From: Caldilineaceae bacterium
GTDB lineage: Bacteria; Chloroflexota; Anaerolineae; Caldilineales; Caldilineaceae
DNA length: 64,000 bases
Reading direction: 5' to 3'
Assembly: GCA_020634815.1 (NCBI GenBank)
Contig: JACKBA010000002.1
Location: 248,001-312,000 of the forward strand
The translations under genes were made by a program, and so were the position numbers. The notes beneath the pieces are model-generated. The model worked only from the letters and a program-made list of their open reading frames with translations. It did no database searches and was not told the DNA's origin. This document shows, piece by piece, positions 21,272 to 30,208 of this stretch (position 1 is its first letter; each line of letters begins with the position of its first letter).

Positions 21272-22264
21272 ATGACCGACCGGGTACGCATCGACACGAA
21301 CTGGCACTATCACGGCTTGCGCGCGCTCGTGGTCGAGAATCGCCACCTGCGCCTCGTCATCCTGCCCGAACTTGGCGGCAAGCTGTGGTCGCTCGTCGAC
21401 AAGGCGACGGACCGCGAGATCTTCTGGCACAACCCGCGCATGGGGCCACGTCCGGCGCCCTATGGCGCGGCCTACGACGACTGGTTCTGCGGCGGCTGGG
21501 ACGAACTCTTCCCCAACGACGCGCCGACAAGCTTTGCCAGCGCGCTCTATCCCGACCACGGCGAGTGGTGGTCGATGCCCTTTGCGTGGGAAGTCACGAC
21601 GCAGCGCCCCGATGAGGTCACCGTTCACTGCTGGCGCGCCGGCATTGTGACCGACACGCGCGTCGAGCGCTGGATCACGCTGCGTGCCGATGCGCCCACC
21701 TTCACCACGCGCTATCGCATCCACAATGCCGGGCCGCAACCGCTCGACTATCTGTGGAAGCTGCACCCGGCGCTGGCCATCTCGCCCGGCGCCCGCATCG
21801 ACTTACCCGCCTGCACCGTGCGACCCGAAGCGGCCTTCAACGACCGCCTCGACAAGCAGCCCTTCACCTGGCCGGCCGCGCGCGGCGCACAGGGCGAAGC
21901 GGTGGATATGCGCGTCGTGCCGGGCAAGGAAGCCGCGACCTGCGACTTCTACTATGCCACCGACCTCGCCGCCGGCTGGTGCGCGCTCACCAATGCGGCA
22001 GCAGGCGTCGGGTTCGGGCTCGCCTTCGACCCGGCGGTCTTCCGCAGCGTCTGGGTCTTTGGTGCGTACGGCGGCTGGCGCGGCCACTACACCACGATCT
22101 TGGAGCCGTGCACGGGCTATCCGTATCAACTGGAGGAGGCGGTGGCCCAGGGTACCGCTAGCCAACTGGCCACCGGCGCAACGCTCGACACGACGGTCAC
22201 CGCCGTGCTCTATCACGGGCGCGCGTCGGTTGGTGAGATCACACCGGAGGGGGAGGTGCGCTGA
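21272..22264 (+). CDS. Galactose-mutarotase-like (DUF5107/aldose epimerase-type) protein
   Basis: The 330-residue beta-sandwich protein has the start typical of the mutarotase superfamily (LRALVVENRHLRLVILPELGGKLWSLVDKATDREIFW), then WDELFPNDAP, an internal HPALAISPGARIDLP and the late motif LEPCTGYPYQL. Related proteins interconvert sugar anomers or bind sugars; many have no proven activity. It overlaps the following SDR start by one base (TGATG), so the two are translationally coupled within the GH36 operon. Confidence 0.72.
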   Translation: MTDRVRIDTNWHYHGLRALVVENRHLRLVILPELGGKLWSLVDKATDREIFWHNPRMGPRPAPYGAAYDDWFCGGWDELFPNDAPTSFASALYPDHGEWWSMPFAWEVTTQRPDEVTVHCWRAGIVTDTRVERWITLRADAPTFTTRYRIHNAGPQPLDYLWKLHPALAISPGARIDLPACTVRPEAAFNDRLDKQPFTWPAARGAQGEAVDMRVVPGKEAATCDFYYATDLAAGWCALTNAAAGVGFGLAFDPAVFRSVWVFGAYGGWRGHYTTILEPCTGYPYQLEEAVAQGTASQLATGATLDTTVTAVLYHGRASVGEITPEGEVR

Positions 22265-23034
22265 TGGGCGAATTGAGCGGCAAGGTTGCGCTGGTCACTG
22301 GCGCCGCGCGCGGCATTGGCCGGGCGGTGGCCGAGACCCTCGCGCGCGACGGCGCGGCGGTGATGGTCGCAGATCTGGCAACGAGCGATGGCGCCGCGAC
22401 GGCTGCGGCATTGCGTGCCGTCGGCGCCCGGGCCGAGTTTGTCGCCGCCGATGTCACCAGTGACGCCGAGGCCATGGTGGCAGCCGCCGTGGCGACATTT
22501 GGCCGTCTCGACATCCTCGTCAACAACGCCGGGATTTTCTACAACGCCGACGCGCTGGCAACGCCCTTTGACGAATGGCACAAAGCCGTGGATGTGATTT
22601 TCTACGGTGCAGTTCATTGCAGCCGGGCGGCCGGGAAGGTCATGGTCGCGCAAGGGCAGGGCGGGCGCATCGTCAACGTCTCGTCGGTCAATGCCTTTCT
22701 TGGCATGGCACAATCGAGCCACTACAACACGGCCAAAGGCGCGGTCGATCAACTGACGCGCTGTCTGGCCGTCGAGTGGGCGCCCCATGGCATCCTCGCC
22801 AACGGCGTGGCACCCGGCTTTGTCGATACGCCGATGTCGATTGTCGACGGCGTCAACGAGCTGGAAACTCCCGACTTCCAGGAAATCTATGTGCGGCGCC
22901 GGCGCATCCCGCTGGCGCGGGCCGCCCAGCCGGAAGAGATCGCGGAAGTGGTACGCTTCCTCGCCTCGGATCGCTGCAGCTACATGACCGGGCACACGAT
23001 CGTCGTGGATGGCGGTCTGTCGATCACCTTCTGA
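22264..23034 (+). CDS. SDR-family sugar dehydrogenase/reductase
   Basis: A 256-residue classical short-chain dehydrogenase: cofactor motif TGAARGIG near residue 13, NNAG near 87, catalytic serine region NVSSVNAF, YNTAK with catalytic Tyr and Lys, and the C-terminal GGLSITF. An acidic residue (ADLATSD) after the second strand suggests NAD preference. In a locus with a sugar-acid dehydratase, oxidation of a free sugar to its lactone is likely (inference). Last gene of the plus-strand operon; its stop is 13 bp from the end of the convergent dehydrogenase gene. Confidence 0.85.
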   Translation: MGELSGKVALVTGAARGIGRAVAETLARDGAAVMVADLATSDGAATAAALRAVGARAEFVAADVTSDAEAMVAAAVATFGRLDILVNNAGIFYNADALATPFDEWHKAVDVIFYGAVHCSRAAGKVMVAQGQGGRIVNVSSVNAFLGMAQSSHYNTAKGAVDQLTRCLAVEWAPHGILANGVAPGFVDTPMSIVDGVNELETPDFQEIYVRRRRIPLARAAQPEEIAEVVRFLASDRCSYMTGHTIVVDGGLSITF

Positions 23035-23047
23035 GAAGCGCGCTCAC

Positions 23048-24112
23048 CTACGGCCGCAAGATGATCTTCGGGGTGGCAATCGTCCCGTCGAGAAGGCCGG
23101 CAAATGCAGCGGCGCCGCCGGCAAGCGGGCGCTCTTCGGTCCAGGTGGGGCCGGGCGTGATGACGCCGCGTTCGAGCAAGTCCAGGGCGTGGGCGAAATC
23201 CGCCGGCGTGTAGGCAAAGCTGCCCTGGACGGCGATCTCCTGGCGCACGAGATAGTTGGCCGCCAGCGGTGAGCTCTCGTCGTGCAGGCCAATGTACACG
23301 ACACGCCCCCCTGGCCGCACAAGTTGAAGCGCGAGCGCACGCGTGGCGTCGGAGCCGACTGCATCGATCACACAGGCGGCGCCGCCGGGCATTGCGGCGC
23401 GCAACTGCTCTTTGGCATCAGCCGCGCGGCCGTTCACCGCATAGGTCGCGCCCCAGGCCCGTGCGACATCCAGCCGCGCGTCGAGCATGTCGCTGATCAC
23501 GATGGCGCCGTTGCCTTCGGCGCGCGCCACCGCCAGGCAGAAGAGGCCGATGGTGCCGGCACCCAGGATGAGCAACGCGCTGTCCTGCTGCCACCGGGCG
23601 TGATGGACGGCGCGCGCAGAGCAGGCAAGTGGTTCGGCCAATGCGCCGGCCTCATCACGCAAGTTGGTGGAGAGCGGCGAACACTGGGCAGCGGGCACAG
23701 CGACATACTGCGCAAAGCCACCGGCACAGTGCGCGCCGACGATCCGCCGCCGCTGGCACAGGTTTGGCATACTGGCCTCACATTGGGGACAGTCGCCACA
23801 GCCAATGATCGGGTTGACCGCCACCCGTTGGCCAAGGGCGAGTGAATGGGCGCCCGCCGGCAGGTCATCGCCCATCTGCACAATCCGCCCGCTGACCTCA
23901 TGGCCCATGACCAGCGGAGGAACTCGCAGGCTGTTCTGCCCGAGATAGCCGCTCAACTCCGAGCCACAGATACCCACCGCGCCGACTTCCAGCAAAATTT
24001 CACCTGCACCGGGACGCGGCACCGGAACACGCTGCATCTCCATACGCCTGGGCGCAGTCCACACCAGCGCATCCATTGTGACGGGTAGTTGCTCGTTGGC
24101 ATTCATGTGCAT
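23048..24112 (-). CDS. Zinc-dependent medium-chain dehydrogenase (sorbitol/threonine dehydrogenase-like)
   Basis: A 354-residue MDR-family enzyme. Catalytic zinc ligands are in GICGSE and MGHEVSG; the structural zinc site is the four-cysteine lobe CGDCPQCEASMPNLC. The nucleotide-binding segment is LLILGAGTIGLFCLAVARA. It oxidises a secondary alcohol of a polyol, sugar or sugar acid with NAD(P). It is the last gene of the iclR operon, after the enolase-superfamily dehydratase, so a downstream product of that pathway is the likely substrate (inference). A start at residue 3 (24106) is equally possible. Confidence 0.87.
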   Translation of the reverse strand: MHMNANEQLPVTMDALVWTAPRRMEMQRVPVPRPGAGEILLEVGAVGICGSELSGYLGQNSLRVPPLVMGHEVSGRIVQMGDDLPAGAHSLALGQRVAVNPIIGCGDCPQCEASMPNLCQRRRIVGAHCAGGFAQYVAVPAAQCSPLSTNLRDEAGALAEPLACSARAVHHARWQQDSALLILGAGTIGLFCLAVARAEGNGAIVISDMLDARLDVARAWGATYAVNGRAADAKEQLRAAMPGGAACVIDAVGSDATRALALQLVRPGGRVVYIGLHDESSPLAANYLVRQEIAVQGSFAYTPADFAHALDLLERGVITPGPTWTEERPLAGGAAAFAGLLDGTIATPKIILRP

Positions 24113-24129
24113 TCTCTGCCAGTGTCACG

Positions 24130-24157
24130 CCGCCACCCGGTCCAAAACCGGTGGCGG
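24130..24157. other. Intercistronic hairpin in the iclR operon
   Basis: CCGCCACC at 24130-24137 pairs with GGTGGCGG at 24150-24157, with three more inner pairs after a one-base bulge. It lies between the dehydratase stop and the dehydrogenase start. No T-tract follows, so it may trim or stabilise the mRNA rather than terminate it. Confidence 0.4.
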
Positions 24158-24206
24158 ACAAAGGGATCGTGGAAGCTCAGTTGCAGCGAATTGGCGCGCC
24201 ACGACA

Positions 24207-25319
24207 TCAGCCGACGCGGTAGCGGGCGACGACTTCTTCGTCCAGTTCGACGCCCAGCCCCGGTTCCTGCGGCACCGTCACATAGCCATCCACCAGCGGG
24301 AAGCGCTGGCGCGTCAATGTCTGGCGCAGTGCCGACTGCTCGACGCAGTATTCCAGCCAGCCGGTATTGGGCAGTGCCGCCAGGAAATGCAGCGACGCCG
24401 CAATGCTGATGCCGGTTTTGTACGAGTGATTCACACACAGGCGCCGCCGCTGCGCCGTCAGCCGGCCGATCTCTATGGCGCGGCTGATACCGCCCACGCG
24501 CGCCACATCGGGCTGGAGCGCGTCGAGCCCGGCGTCGAGCAGCGCCTGAAAGCCCTGGAGTGTCGTCTCCTGCTCGCCGGCCGCGATGCGCAGCGGCGAA
24601 GCCTGCACCAGCCGGGCATAGCCTTCCAGGTCGTCAGGGTGCAGCGGTTCCTCCAACCAGAAGGGGCGGAACTCGGCAAATTGCCGGCTGCGGCGGATGG
24701 CGGTGCTGGCATCGTAGCAGAGGCCGGCGTCGATCATCAGCTCGACGGCGTCGCCCAGCCCGGTGCGCGCCTGCCGCACCAACTCGATGTCGAGCGCCTC
24801 GCTCTGCCCCATAGGCCCCCAGCCAAACTTGACGGCCGTGAACCCCTGGTCGACTAACCGGCGCGCCTGCGCGTAGGTGGCCTCCGGCGTGTCGCCAAAG
24901 AGGTTGGAGGCATAGGCGCGCAGCCTGGTGTGAAAGGCGCCGCCCAGCAACTGGTAGACAGGCAGCCCGAGCGCCTTGCCCATGATGTCCCACAGCGCCA
25001 TGTCGATGCCGCTGATCGCCTGCTGGGCTGCGCCGCCGCGGCCAAAGAAGATCGTGCCCTGGTACATCCTGTCCCACACGACCGCGATGTCGAGCGGATT
25101 CTGGCCGATGACGCACTGGCGCAGGCCGCGTGCGATGGCGTGGGACAGGGGCGCCTCGATGATGGCCTTGGCCACCATGGGCGATGAGTCGACTTCGCCG
25201 ATGCCCGTGATGCCGGCATCGGTGTGCACCTTGACGACCAGGGTGTCCTGGGTGCCGTCGCAGCGTTCGTCGACAACAGGCAATTGCAGCCAGATGGCTT
25301 CGACGTCAGTAATTTTCAT
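24207..25319 (-). CDS. Enolase-superfamily sugar-acid dehydratase (mandelate racemase group)
   Basis: The 370-residue enzyme has the capping domain and the (beta/alpha)7-beta barrel of the enolase superfamily. Visible catalytic features: AVKFGWGP on strand 2, metal ligands LMIDAGLCYD and WLEEPLHPDD, then AGEQET, and NHSYKTG holding the barrel-end histidine. These fit dehydratases for sugar acids such as galactonate, fuconate or rhamnonate; the exact acid cannot be told from sequence. It overlaps iclR by 4 bp (ATGA). Together with the SDR and zinc dehydrogenase it suggests a non-phosphorylating oxidative sugar pathway. Confidence 0.82.
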   Translation of the reverse strand: MKITDVEAIWLQLPVVDERCDGTQDTLVVKVHTDAGITGIGEVDSSPMVAKAIIEAPLSHAIARGLRQCVIGQNPLDIAVVWDRMYQGTIFFGRGGAAQQAISGIDMALWDIMGKALGLPVYQLLGGAFHTRLRAYASNLFGDTPEATYAQARRLVDQGFTAVKFGWGPMGQSEALDIELVRQARTGLGDAVELMIDAGLCYDASTAIRRSRQFAEFRPFWLEEPLHPDDLEGYARLVQASPLRIAAGEQETTLQGFQALLDAGLDALQPDVARVGGISRAIEIGRLTAQRRRLCVNHSYKTGISIAASLHFLAALPNTGWLEYCVEQSALRQTLTRQRFPLVDGYVTVPQEPGLGVELDEEVVARYRVG

Positions 25320-26104
25320 AGCTCACCCTGGGTATGGCCGAGAATGCGTGAGAGGCGACCGGCGCCTTGCAGCACTAGCTTGCGCAGCGCGCTTTGACGC
25401 TCGGCGGTGAACCGAACGGTCGGCACGGAAACGCTGATGGCGGCAACGACCATGTCGTCGCTGCCAAAGACGGGAGCGGCAATGCAGGAAAGACCGGGCG
25501 TCGATTCCTCAAAATCGGTCGCATAGCCGCGCCGGCGAATCTCGCCGAGTTCGCGCCGGAACGCGGCCGGGTCGGTGATCGTGCGCGGCGTGATGGGTTC
25601 CATCGCTTTGTTGGGCGGATAGAGCCGGTCCAGTTCCTCGACCGGGAGCGCCGACAGCATCATCTTGCCGACGCCGGTGCCGTAGGCGGGAAAGCGCTTG
25701 CCGACGGCGGACACCATGCGAATCGTGTTGGTGCCCTCTTCCTTGGCGACATAGAGCACCTCGTCTTCGTCAAGAATGGCGAGATGAACCGTCTCGTCGC
25801 ACGCGCGTGCCGTCTCGCGCACGACTTCCTGGCCATCGGTAATCAGGTCCGTGCCCGCCATGTAGCCGCTGCCGAGTTCGAAGAGGCGCGCGCCGAGGCG
25901 ATAGGTGCGATCCTGGCGCCCTTCGCGCAGGTAGCCGCGCGCAAGCAGGGTGTTGATCAGGCCGTGCGCGCTACTCTTGGGAATCCCCAACTCCTGGGAG
26001 ATTTCCGACAAGCTCAATCCATCCGGCTGATGGGCCAGGAGTTCAAAGATATCCAGAACGCGCAATGCCGACTTCACGCCTTCAGGTTGTCCGGAACGGC
26101 TCAT
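25316..26104 (-). CDS. IclR-family transcriptional regulator of the sugar locus
   Basis: A 262-residue regulator with an N-terminal winged helix (SLSEISQELGIPKSSAHGLINTLLARGYL) and an IclR effector-binding domain (about 80-250; TVHLAILDEDEVLYVA, AYGTGVGKMMLSALP, DFEESTPGLSCIAAPVF). It heads the operon with the dehydratase. Its promoter carries a third copy of the operator found in the transporter and GH36 promoters, which points to autoregulation. No good Shine-Dalgarno sequence is visible before the ATG. Confidence 0.92.
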   Translation of the reverse strand: MSRSGQPEGVKSALRVLDIFELLAHQPDGLSLSEISQELGIPKSSAHGLINTLLARGYLREGRQDRTYRLGARLFELGSGYMAGTDLITDGQEVVRETARACDETVHLAILDEDEVLYVAKEEGTNTIRMVSAVGKRFPAYGTGVGKMMLSALPVEELDRLYPPNKAMEPITPRTITDPAAFRRELGEIRRRGYATDFEESTPGLSCIAAPVFGSDDMVVAAISVSVPTVRFTAERQSALRKLVLQGAGRLSRILGHTQGEL

Positions 26105-26110
26105 ATGCTA

Positions 26111-26134
26111 GTTTATGTATGTGAATAGTTTTCA
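26111..26134 (-). promoter_or_regulatory. Operator copy 3, leader of iclR
   Basis: On the minus strand the site reads TGAAAACTATTCACATACAT followed by AAAC. It matches operator copy 2 at 17 of 24 positions, including TTCACATA, and starts 18 bp after the -10 box. Confidence 0.55.
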
Positions 26135-26152
26135 ATATGGCGAACGAACGGC

Positions 26153-26182
26153 AGTATAACAGTCTATCTCTGCGCCTGTCAA
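26153..26182 (-). promoter_or_regulatory. Sigma-70 type promoter of the iclR operon
   Basis: On the minus strand: -35 TTGACA (26177-26182), 18-bp spacer, -10 TATACT (26153-26158) with extended TGT. This is the same layout as the two divergent promoters near 16.7-16.9 kb. Confidence 0.8.
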
Positions 26183-26323
26183 ACGCCCTTTTTGGCGCCC
26201 GATCCCCGGCGCTACAGTTGTCGAAATCCGTAGCAACGGCAACGCCGGCACAGCCTGCACCCCATGCTATACTTCCTCGCAACGACCATTTCACATTCAG
26301 CAGAACCCGGTAGGAGGTCAACG

Positions 26324-27361
26324 ATGACTGACACGCAAGAGTATCATGGCAAGCTGGTGACCATCGAGCGCTTTATCCTTGACCAGCAGCAGGCCCATCC
26401 TGAGGCGACGGGCACACTCACCAACATCCTGTATGACATGGCGCTGGCGGCGAAGATCATCACCAGCAAGACGACGCGCGCCGGGCTGGCCGAGATCCTG
26501 GGCAGCGCGGGCGAAGAGAATGTCCAGGGCGAGGAAGTGCAGAAGCTCGATGTCTTTGCCCAGCGCACGATCTTCCGCCTCAACGACCACACCGGGCGGC
26601 TGGCGGCTATGGCGTCAGAGGAGGAAGAGGCGATCATTCCCATCCCCAGTCGCTTCCCGGTCGGCCCCTACGTGCTCGTCTTCGATCCGCTGGACGGTTC
26701 GTCCAACATCGACATGAACGTGAGCATCGGCACCATCTTCGGCATCTACCGGCGCACGACCGAGGGCGGTCCCGGCACGCTGGAAGACGTGCTCCAGCCG
26801 GCGCGCAACCTGGTGGCGGCCGGCTACATCCTCTACGGCGCCAGCACCATGATGGTCTACTCGACCGGCAACGGCGTGCACGGCTTCACGCTCGACCCGG
26901 CCATCGGCGAATTCCTGCTTTCGCACCCGAACATCAAGCTGCCCGTCAAGCCCAAGTACTACAGCGTCAACCAGGGATACCAACCCTTCTGGACGCCCGG
27001 CGTGCAGGCCTACACGGAATGGCTGCAACAGGACACGCCGGAGAAGAAAGGGCTGTCGCTGCGCTACATCGGCTCGCTGGTGGCCGACTTCCATCGCAAC
27101 CTGCTCTCCGGCGGCGTCTTCTACTACCCGGCCGACAGCAAGGATCCCAAGAAACCGGGCGGCAAGCTGCGCCTGGTCTACGAGGCGGGGCCGCTCTCCT
27201 TCCTCATCGAGCAGGCAGGCGGCTATGCGTCGGACGGCACCCAGGCCATCCTCGACATTGTGCCGGAGAGATTGCATCAACGCGTGCCTATGTTCATCGG
27301 CGACCGCAACCTGGTCGAGCAAGCGGAAGCGCTCATTCGCCAGCACGACCAGCCGGCCTGA
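26324..27361 (+). CDS. fbp: Class I fructose-1,6-bisphosphatase
   Basis: The 345-residue enzyme hydrolyses fructose 1,6-bisphosphate to fructose 6-phosphate in gluconeogenesis. Metal-binding signatures SEEEEAIIP and VFDPLDGSSNIDMNVSIGT are intact, as are the substrate-binding segments KYYSVNQGY and RYIGSLVADFHRNLLSGGVF. The ATG at 26324 follows TAGGAGGTCAACG; the open frame to 26264 covers an extended -10 (TGC-TATACT, 26268-26273) and is not coding. Monocistronic, closed by a strong terminator. Confidence 0.96.
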   Translation: MTDTQEYHGKLVTIERFILDQQQAHPEATGTLTNILYDMALAAKIITSKTTRAGLAEILGSAGEENVQGEEVQKLDVFAQRTIFRLNDHTGRLAAMASEEEEAIIPIPSRFPVGPYVLVFDPLDGSSNIDMNVSIGTIFGIYRRTTEGGPGTLEDVLQPARNLVAAGYILYGASTMMVYSTGNGVHGFTLDPAIGEFLLSHPNIKLPVKPKYYSVNQGYQPFWTPGVQAYTEWLQQDTPEKKGLSLRYIGSLVADFHRNLLSGGVFYYPADSKDPKKPGGKLRLVYEAGPLSFLIEQAGGYASDGTQAILDIVPERLHQRVPMFIGDRNLVEQAEALIRQHDQPA

Positions 27362-27383
27362 CCGCCGGCCACTCAAAAACAAA

Positions 27384-27414
27384 AAACCGCCGGACCGACA
27401 TGGTCCGGCGGTTT
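27384..27414. terminator. Bidirectional intrinsic terminator between fbp and the PH-like gene
   Basis: Perfect 13-bp arms AAACCGCCGGACC (27384-27396) and GGTCCGGCGGTTT (27402-27414) with a 5-nt loop. An A-rich stretch to the left gives the minus-strand transcript a long U-tract, so it is strongest for the leftward gene. Confidence 0.93.
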
Positions 27415-27433
27415 GTATTCGACAGCCAGCAGC

Positions 27434-27991
27434 CTATTTCTTCCAGGTCAGAATGGTCGACTTGCCCAGCGGCAGGTTGGCCAGATCGACACCGGCAGCG
27501 GCGCCATCAGGCTTGAGCCCGGCGCGCTCGATGATCAGCATGGCCAGTTCGGGGTCGAAGTTGCGATCTTCGCGATCGAGCGCTATCTCGCCGGGGAACT
27601 GGTGATGCACCTGCAACTCGCTATCGGTCACACGCGTGTTGCGGCGATCGATCTTGATGTCCATGCGATTGACATCTTTCCACGCCCACTTCTTGTCGCG
27701 CGTCCAGAAGCGGAAGGGGATCTTGATCTCGAGCCCTTCGTCGCTGATGATGAAGCGCCGCGTGGCGAGCAGCAGGTCGCCATAGAGGAAAAAGATACCC
27801 CAAGCGATGAAGGTCCAGGCCATGGCCTCGGCAAAGAAGGTATGGGTAAGGCCGGCGACAAAGGCGGCAATGCCACCGCCGAGCATGGCAATGCCCATCG
27901 CCATGTTGCGTGTCTCGCCACCGAAGACGATGACATCGCTTGCCGGCGCGGATGTTGCAGGTACGTTGGTGCTTTCGACTACTTCAGCCAT
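27434..27991 (-). CDS. Membrane protein with two helices and a PH-like cytoplasmic domain
   Basis: The 185-residue protein has a hydrophilic N-terminus, two adjacent transmembrane helices (about 30-70; MAMGIAMLGGGIAAFVAGL and AMAWTFIAWGIFFLY) and a soluble beta-rich C-terminus with RRFIISDEGLEIKIPFRFW and WAWKDVNRMDI, the pattern of bacterial PH-domain (DUF304/YcxB-like) proteins. The ATG at 27991 follows GAGGGGAGATCTT; the longer frame upstream is unsupported. No function can be assigned. Confidence 0.65.
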   Translation of the reverse strand: MAEVVESTNVPATSAPASDVIVFGGETRNMAMGIAMLGGGIAAFVAGLTHTFFAEAMAWTFIAWGIFFLYGDLLLATRRFIISDEGLEIKIPFRFWTRDKKWAWKDVNRMDIKIDRRNTRVTDSELQVHHQFPGEIALDREDRNFDPELAMLIIERAGLKPDGAAAGVDLANLPLGKSTILTWKK

Positions 27992-28111
27992 AAGATCTCC
28001 CCTCGGGAAAGCGCGTTGTCGGGAAGGGTTTGTGATTTCTGCCACACAGTATAGCGGGAACGCGGTACACCGGACAAATTCCGATGGCGACACCGCCAGT
28101 TTTGCGCGCTG

Positions 28112-29491
28112 TTATTCCACAGCCAGCCGGTACCCGCGCCCGCGCACGGTGGTCAGAAACGTGGGCGACGTGGGGTCGGGCTCAATCTTCTGGCGCAGGC
28201 GGCTGACCAGCTTCTCGATGCGTGCGTCGTCGACCTCGTCGATGTAACTCTCCCCCCACACGTCGGTGACGATCTGGTACTTGTCCACGATCTTGTCGCG
28301 GTTCTGAAAGAGCAACAGCATCAGCTTGTACTCCAACGCGGTCAGCGTTTCGACCGCCGCGCCGTTGACCAGCACCGCGCCGCTGGCCGTATCCACCCAC
28401 AGCGTCGTCGATTCGGGCGCGGCGGGCGTGTTATGGCGCTGGACATAGTCGCCCAGGAGGCGGCAGAAGATCTGCGGCTTGCCCTCGACACGGTTGAGCA
28501 CGTGCCGGCGCTGGAGTTCGTCCAACGCCGCGCGGTCCGGCTCGCGATCGGCGATGCCCAGCGCAGCCAGCTCGGCCTGCTCAGCCGGCGTCGACTCTTC
28601 CCAGATCTTGCTGCACTCACGCACCAGGTAATCGTCGGCCAGCAACGCGCCGGCGCTCTTGCGGTGAAAGTGCCAGCGTTCCATCGGGTCGGTGGGCGGC
28701 GGGTCGGCGGCTTCCAGCGCGGCGTGCAGCACGCGGCAGACGCCCTCCACCATGCGCGGGTGGCCGCCGCTCCACTGGTAGATGAAGTCGATGTCGGCCG
28801 TCGTAAAGGGCGCTTCGTACGCGGTCATGAAGCGGCGCACCTGCAACTCCGTGTCCGGCCGCGTCAGCGGCGCCAGATACCAGGTACGATGGCTGAAAAG
28901 CTCGGCAAACTCGCCATGACGCCCATCCTGGTTGAGCACGGTCAACGGCCGGCCGCTGGCGGTGACAAAGGCAAGCTGGGCGCTGTGGCGATCCTGCACG
29001 GCGCGCAGGTTGAGAAAGACACGCGGGTCGACGTGCGCGTACGGGTCGTCGAACTCGTCGAAGAGCAACACCAGCTTGCGCTGGCTCGATTCCAGCGCGG
29101 TGGTCAGGCCGCGGCTGAAACTGAGCGGCACCTGGAAATCGCTGGCCGGCGCGACCAGCGTATCGTAGGCGTGGACGAGTTCGGGCAGCGCAGCCAGGCT
29201 GGGGCTGGCCTCTTGCAGGCAGCGCAACACCAGCTCGCAGAAGCCCTGCTCGGTGAGATCGAGGATGCGATTGCAATCGATGTAGACGGGCAGAAACTCC
29301 TGCGCGGCCTCGCCCAATTCCTGCACCCACACGTCGGGCTGGGCCAGCAGCCGCATGAGCGCCGACTTGCCGATATTGCTCATACCGACGATCTCCACAC
29401 ACTGCATGGCGTAGAGATGGCGCAGGATATTTTCGACGTCGTAGCGGCGCATGTAGCCGCTGCCGTTCAGGAGGCGCAATGTCAATGGCAT
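28112..29491 (-). CDS. P-loop ATPase fused to a C-terminal OmpR-type winged helix
   Basis: A 459-residue protein with an N-terminal AAA/STAND-like ATPase: Walker A GMSNIGKS near residue 38, Walker B KLVLLFDEFDD near 140, and QWSGGHPRMVEGV near 245, a typical sensor-region phrase of AAA_14/NACHT-like ATPases. The last 100 residues form an OmpR/PhoB winged helix (LTALEYKLMLLLFQN, VWGESYIDEVDDARIEKLVSRLRQKI, TVRGRGYRL). It is probably an ATP-dependent DNA-binding regulator. The order (ATPase first, DNA-binding last) is the reverse of SARP/STAND proteins. A GTG at 29557 would add 22 residues; I prefer the ATG close to the conserved start. Confidence 0.8.
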   Translation of the reverse strand: MPLTLRLLNGSGYMRRYDVENILRHLYAMQCVEIVGMSNIGKSALMRLLAQPDVWVQELGEAAQEFLPVYIDCNRILDLTEQGFCELVLRCLQEASPSLAALPELVHAYDTLVAPASDFQVPLSFSRGLTTALESSQRKLVLLFDEFDDPYAHVDPRVFLNLRAVQDRHSAQLAFVTASGRPLTVLNQDGRHGEFAELFSHRTWYLAPLTRPDTELQVRRFMTAYEAPFTTADIDFIYQWSGGHPRMVEGVCRVLHAALEAADPPPTDPMERWHFHRKSAGALLADDYLVRECSKIWEESTPAEQAELAALGIADREPDRAALDELQRRHVLNRVEGKPQIFCRLLGDYVQRHNTPAAPESTTLWVDTASGAVLVNGAAVETLTALEYKLMLLLFQNRDKIVDKYQIVTDVWGESYIDEVDDARIEKLVSRLRQKIEPDPTSPTFLTTVRGRGYRLAVE

Positions 29492-29656
29492 GGACGGTTC
29501 GCTGCTTTCGCAATACACTGGATTTGTGTCTTGCCCCTTTATGCCGCAAGAGTGCACATTTCACAAAATAGTGGTTGCCGGACAACACCGCGAGGACGCG
29601 CCTGGCGTAGACTCTTTTCGGGCGTGAATTGCAGGATAGAGAAGAGGAGGTCATTC

Positions 29657-30205
29657 ATGGCAGGTCAGCCTGCACCCGGCCGGAGCGAATATCGGATTGG
29701 ACGTCTTGCCGGCCTCGATCTTTCGGTCGTGCCGTCGGCGTTGTGGAGCATGGCGGCAATCTGGCTTGGCGCCGGCTTGATCATTTTCTGGCTGCTGGGT
29801 CGTGGCTGGGGCTGGGCGGTGCTGGGCGGGCTGCTGGTGGTGATCATCCACTGGCTATCGGATTTTGCCCACCAGTACGGCCACGCGCTCGCCGCCCGGC
29901 GCACCGGCTTCCCCATGACCGGCCTGCGCTTCTGGGGCATCTTCAGCACGTCGCTATGGCCTGCCGGCGAACCGGCGCTGCCCGGCCGCATTCACATTCG
30001 CCGGGCGCTGGGCGGGCCGATTGCCAGCATTCTGGTCGGAGTTGCGGCACTCCTTGTGGCGTGGTTCGCGGGATCGGATGGCGGCATGCTCTGGTGGCTG
30101 GCGCTCTTTGCCGCCGCCGACAACCTGTTGCTACTTGGCCTTGGCGCGTTCCTGCCGCTGGGATTTACGGATGGCAGTACGATTCTGCACTGGTGGAAGC
30201 GGTAA
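29657..30205 (+). CDS. M50-like polytopic membrane protein with substituted HExxH motif
   Basis: The 182-residue protein resembles minimal site-2-type (M50) membrane metalloproteases: several hydrophobic helices, a His-containing motif in the second (SDFAHQYGHALAARRTG), and a late FTDGSTIL like the DG motif holding the third zinc ligand. The catalytic Glu of HExxH is Gln here (codon CAG at the HQYGH position), so proteolysis is doubtful. The ATG follows AGAGGAGG. A much longer open frame upstream lies antisense to the ATPase regulator and is not coding. Convergent with the peptide transporter, stop codons 3 bp apart. Confidence 0.68.
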   Translation: MAGQPAPGRSEYRIGRLAGLDLSVVPSALWSMAAIWLGAGLIIFWLLGRGWGWAVLGGLLVVIIHWLSDFAHQYGHALAARRTGFPMTGLRFWGIFSTSLWPAGEPALPGRIHIRRALGGPIASILVGVAALLVAWFAGSDGGMLWWLALFAAADNLLLLGLGAFLPLGFTDGSTILHWWKR

Positions 30206-30208
30206 GCG

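Noticed and set aside
28433..29656. 590-residue protein ending in the M50-like domain
   Set aside because: The upstream extension is antisense to the ATPase regulator; the ATG at 29657 with AGAGGAGG explains the start.
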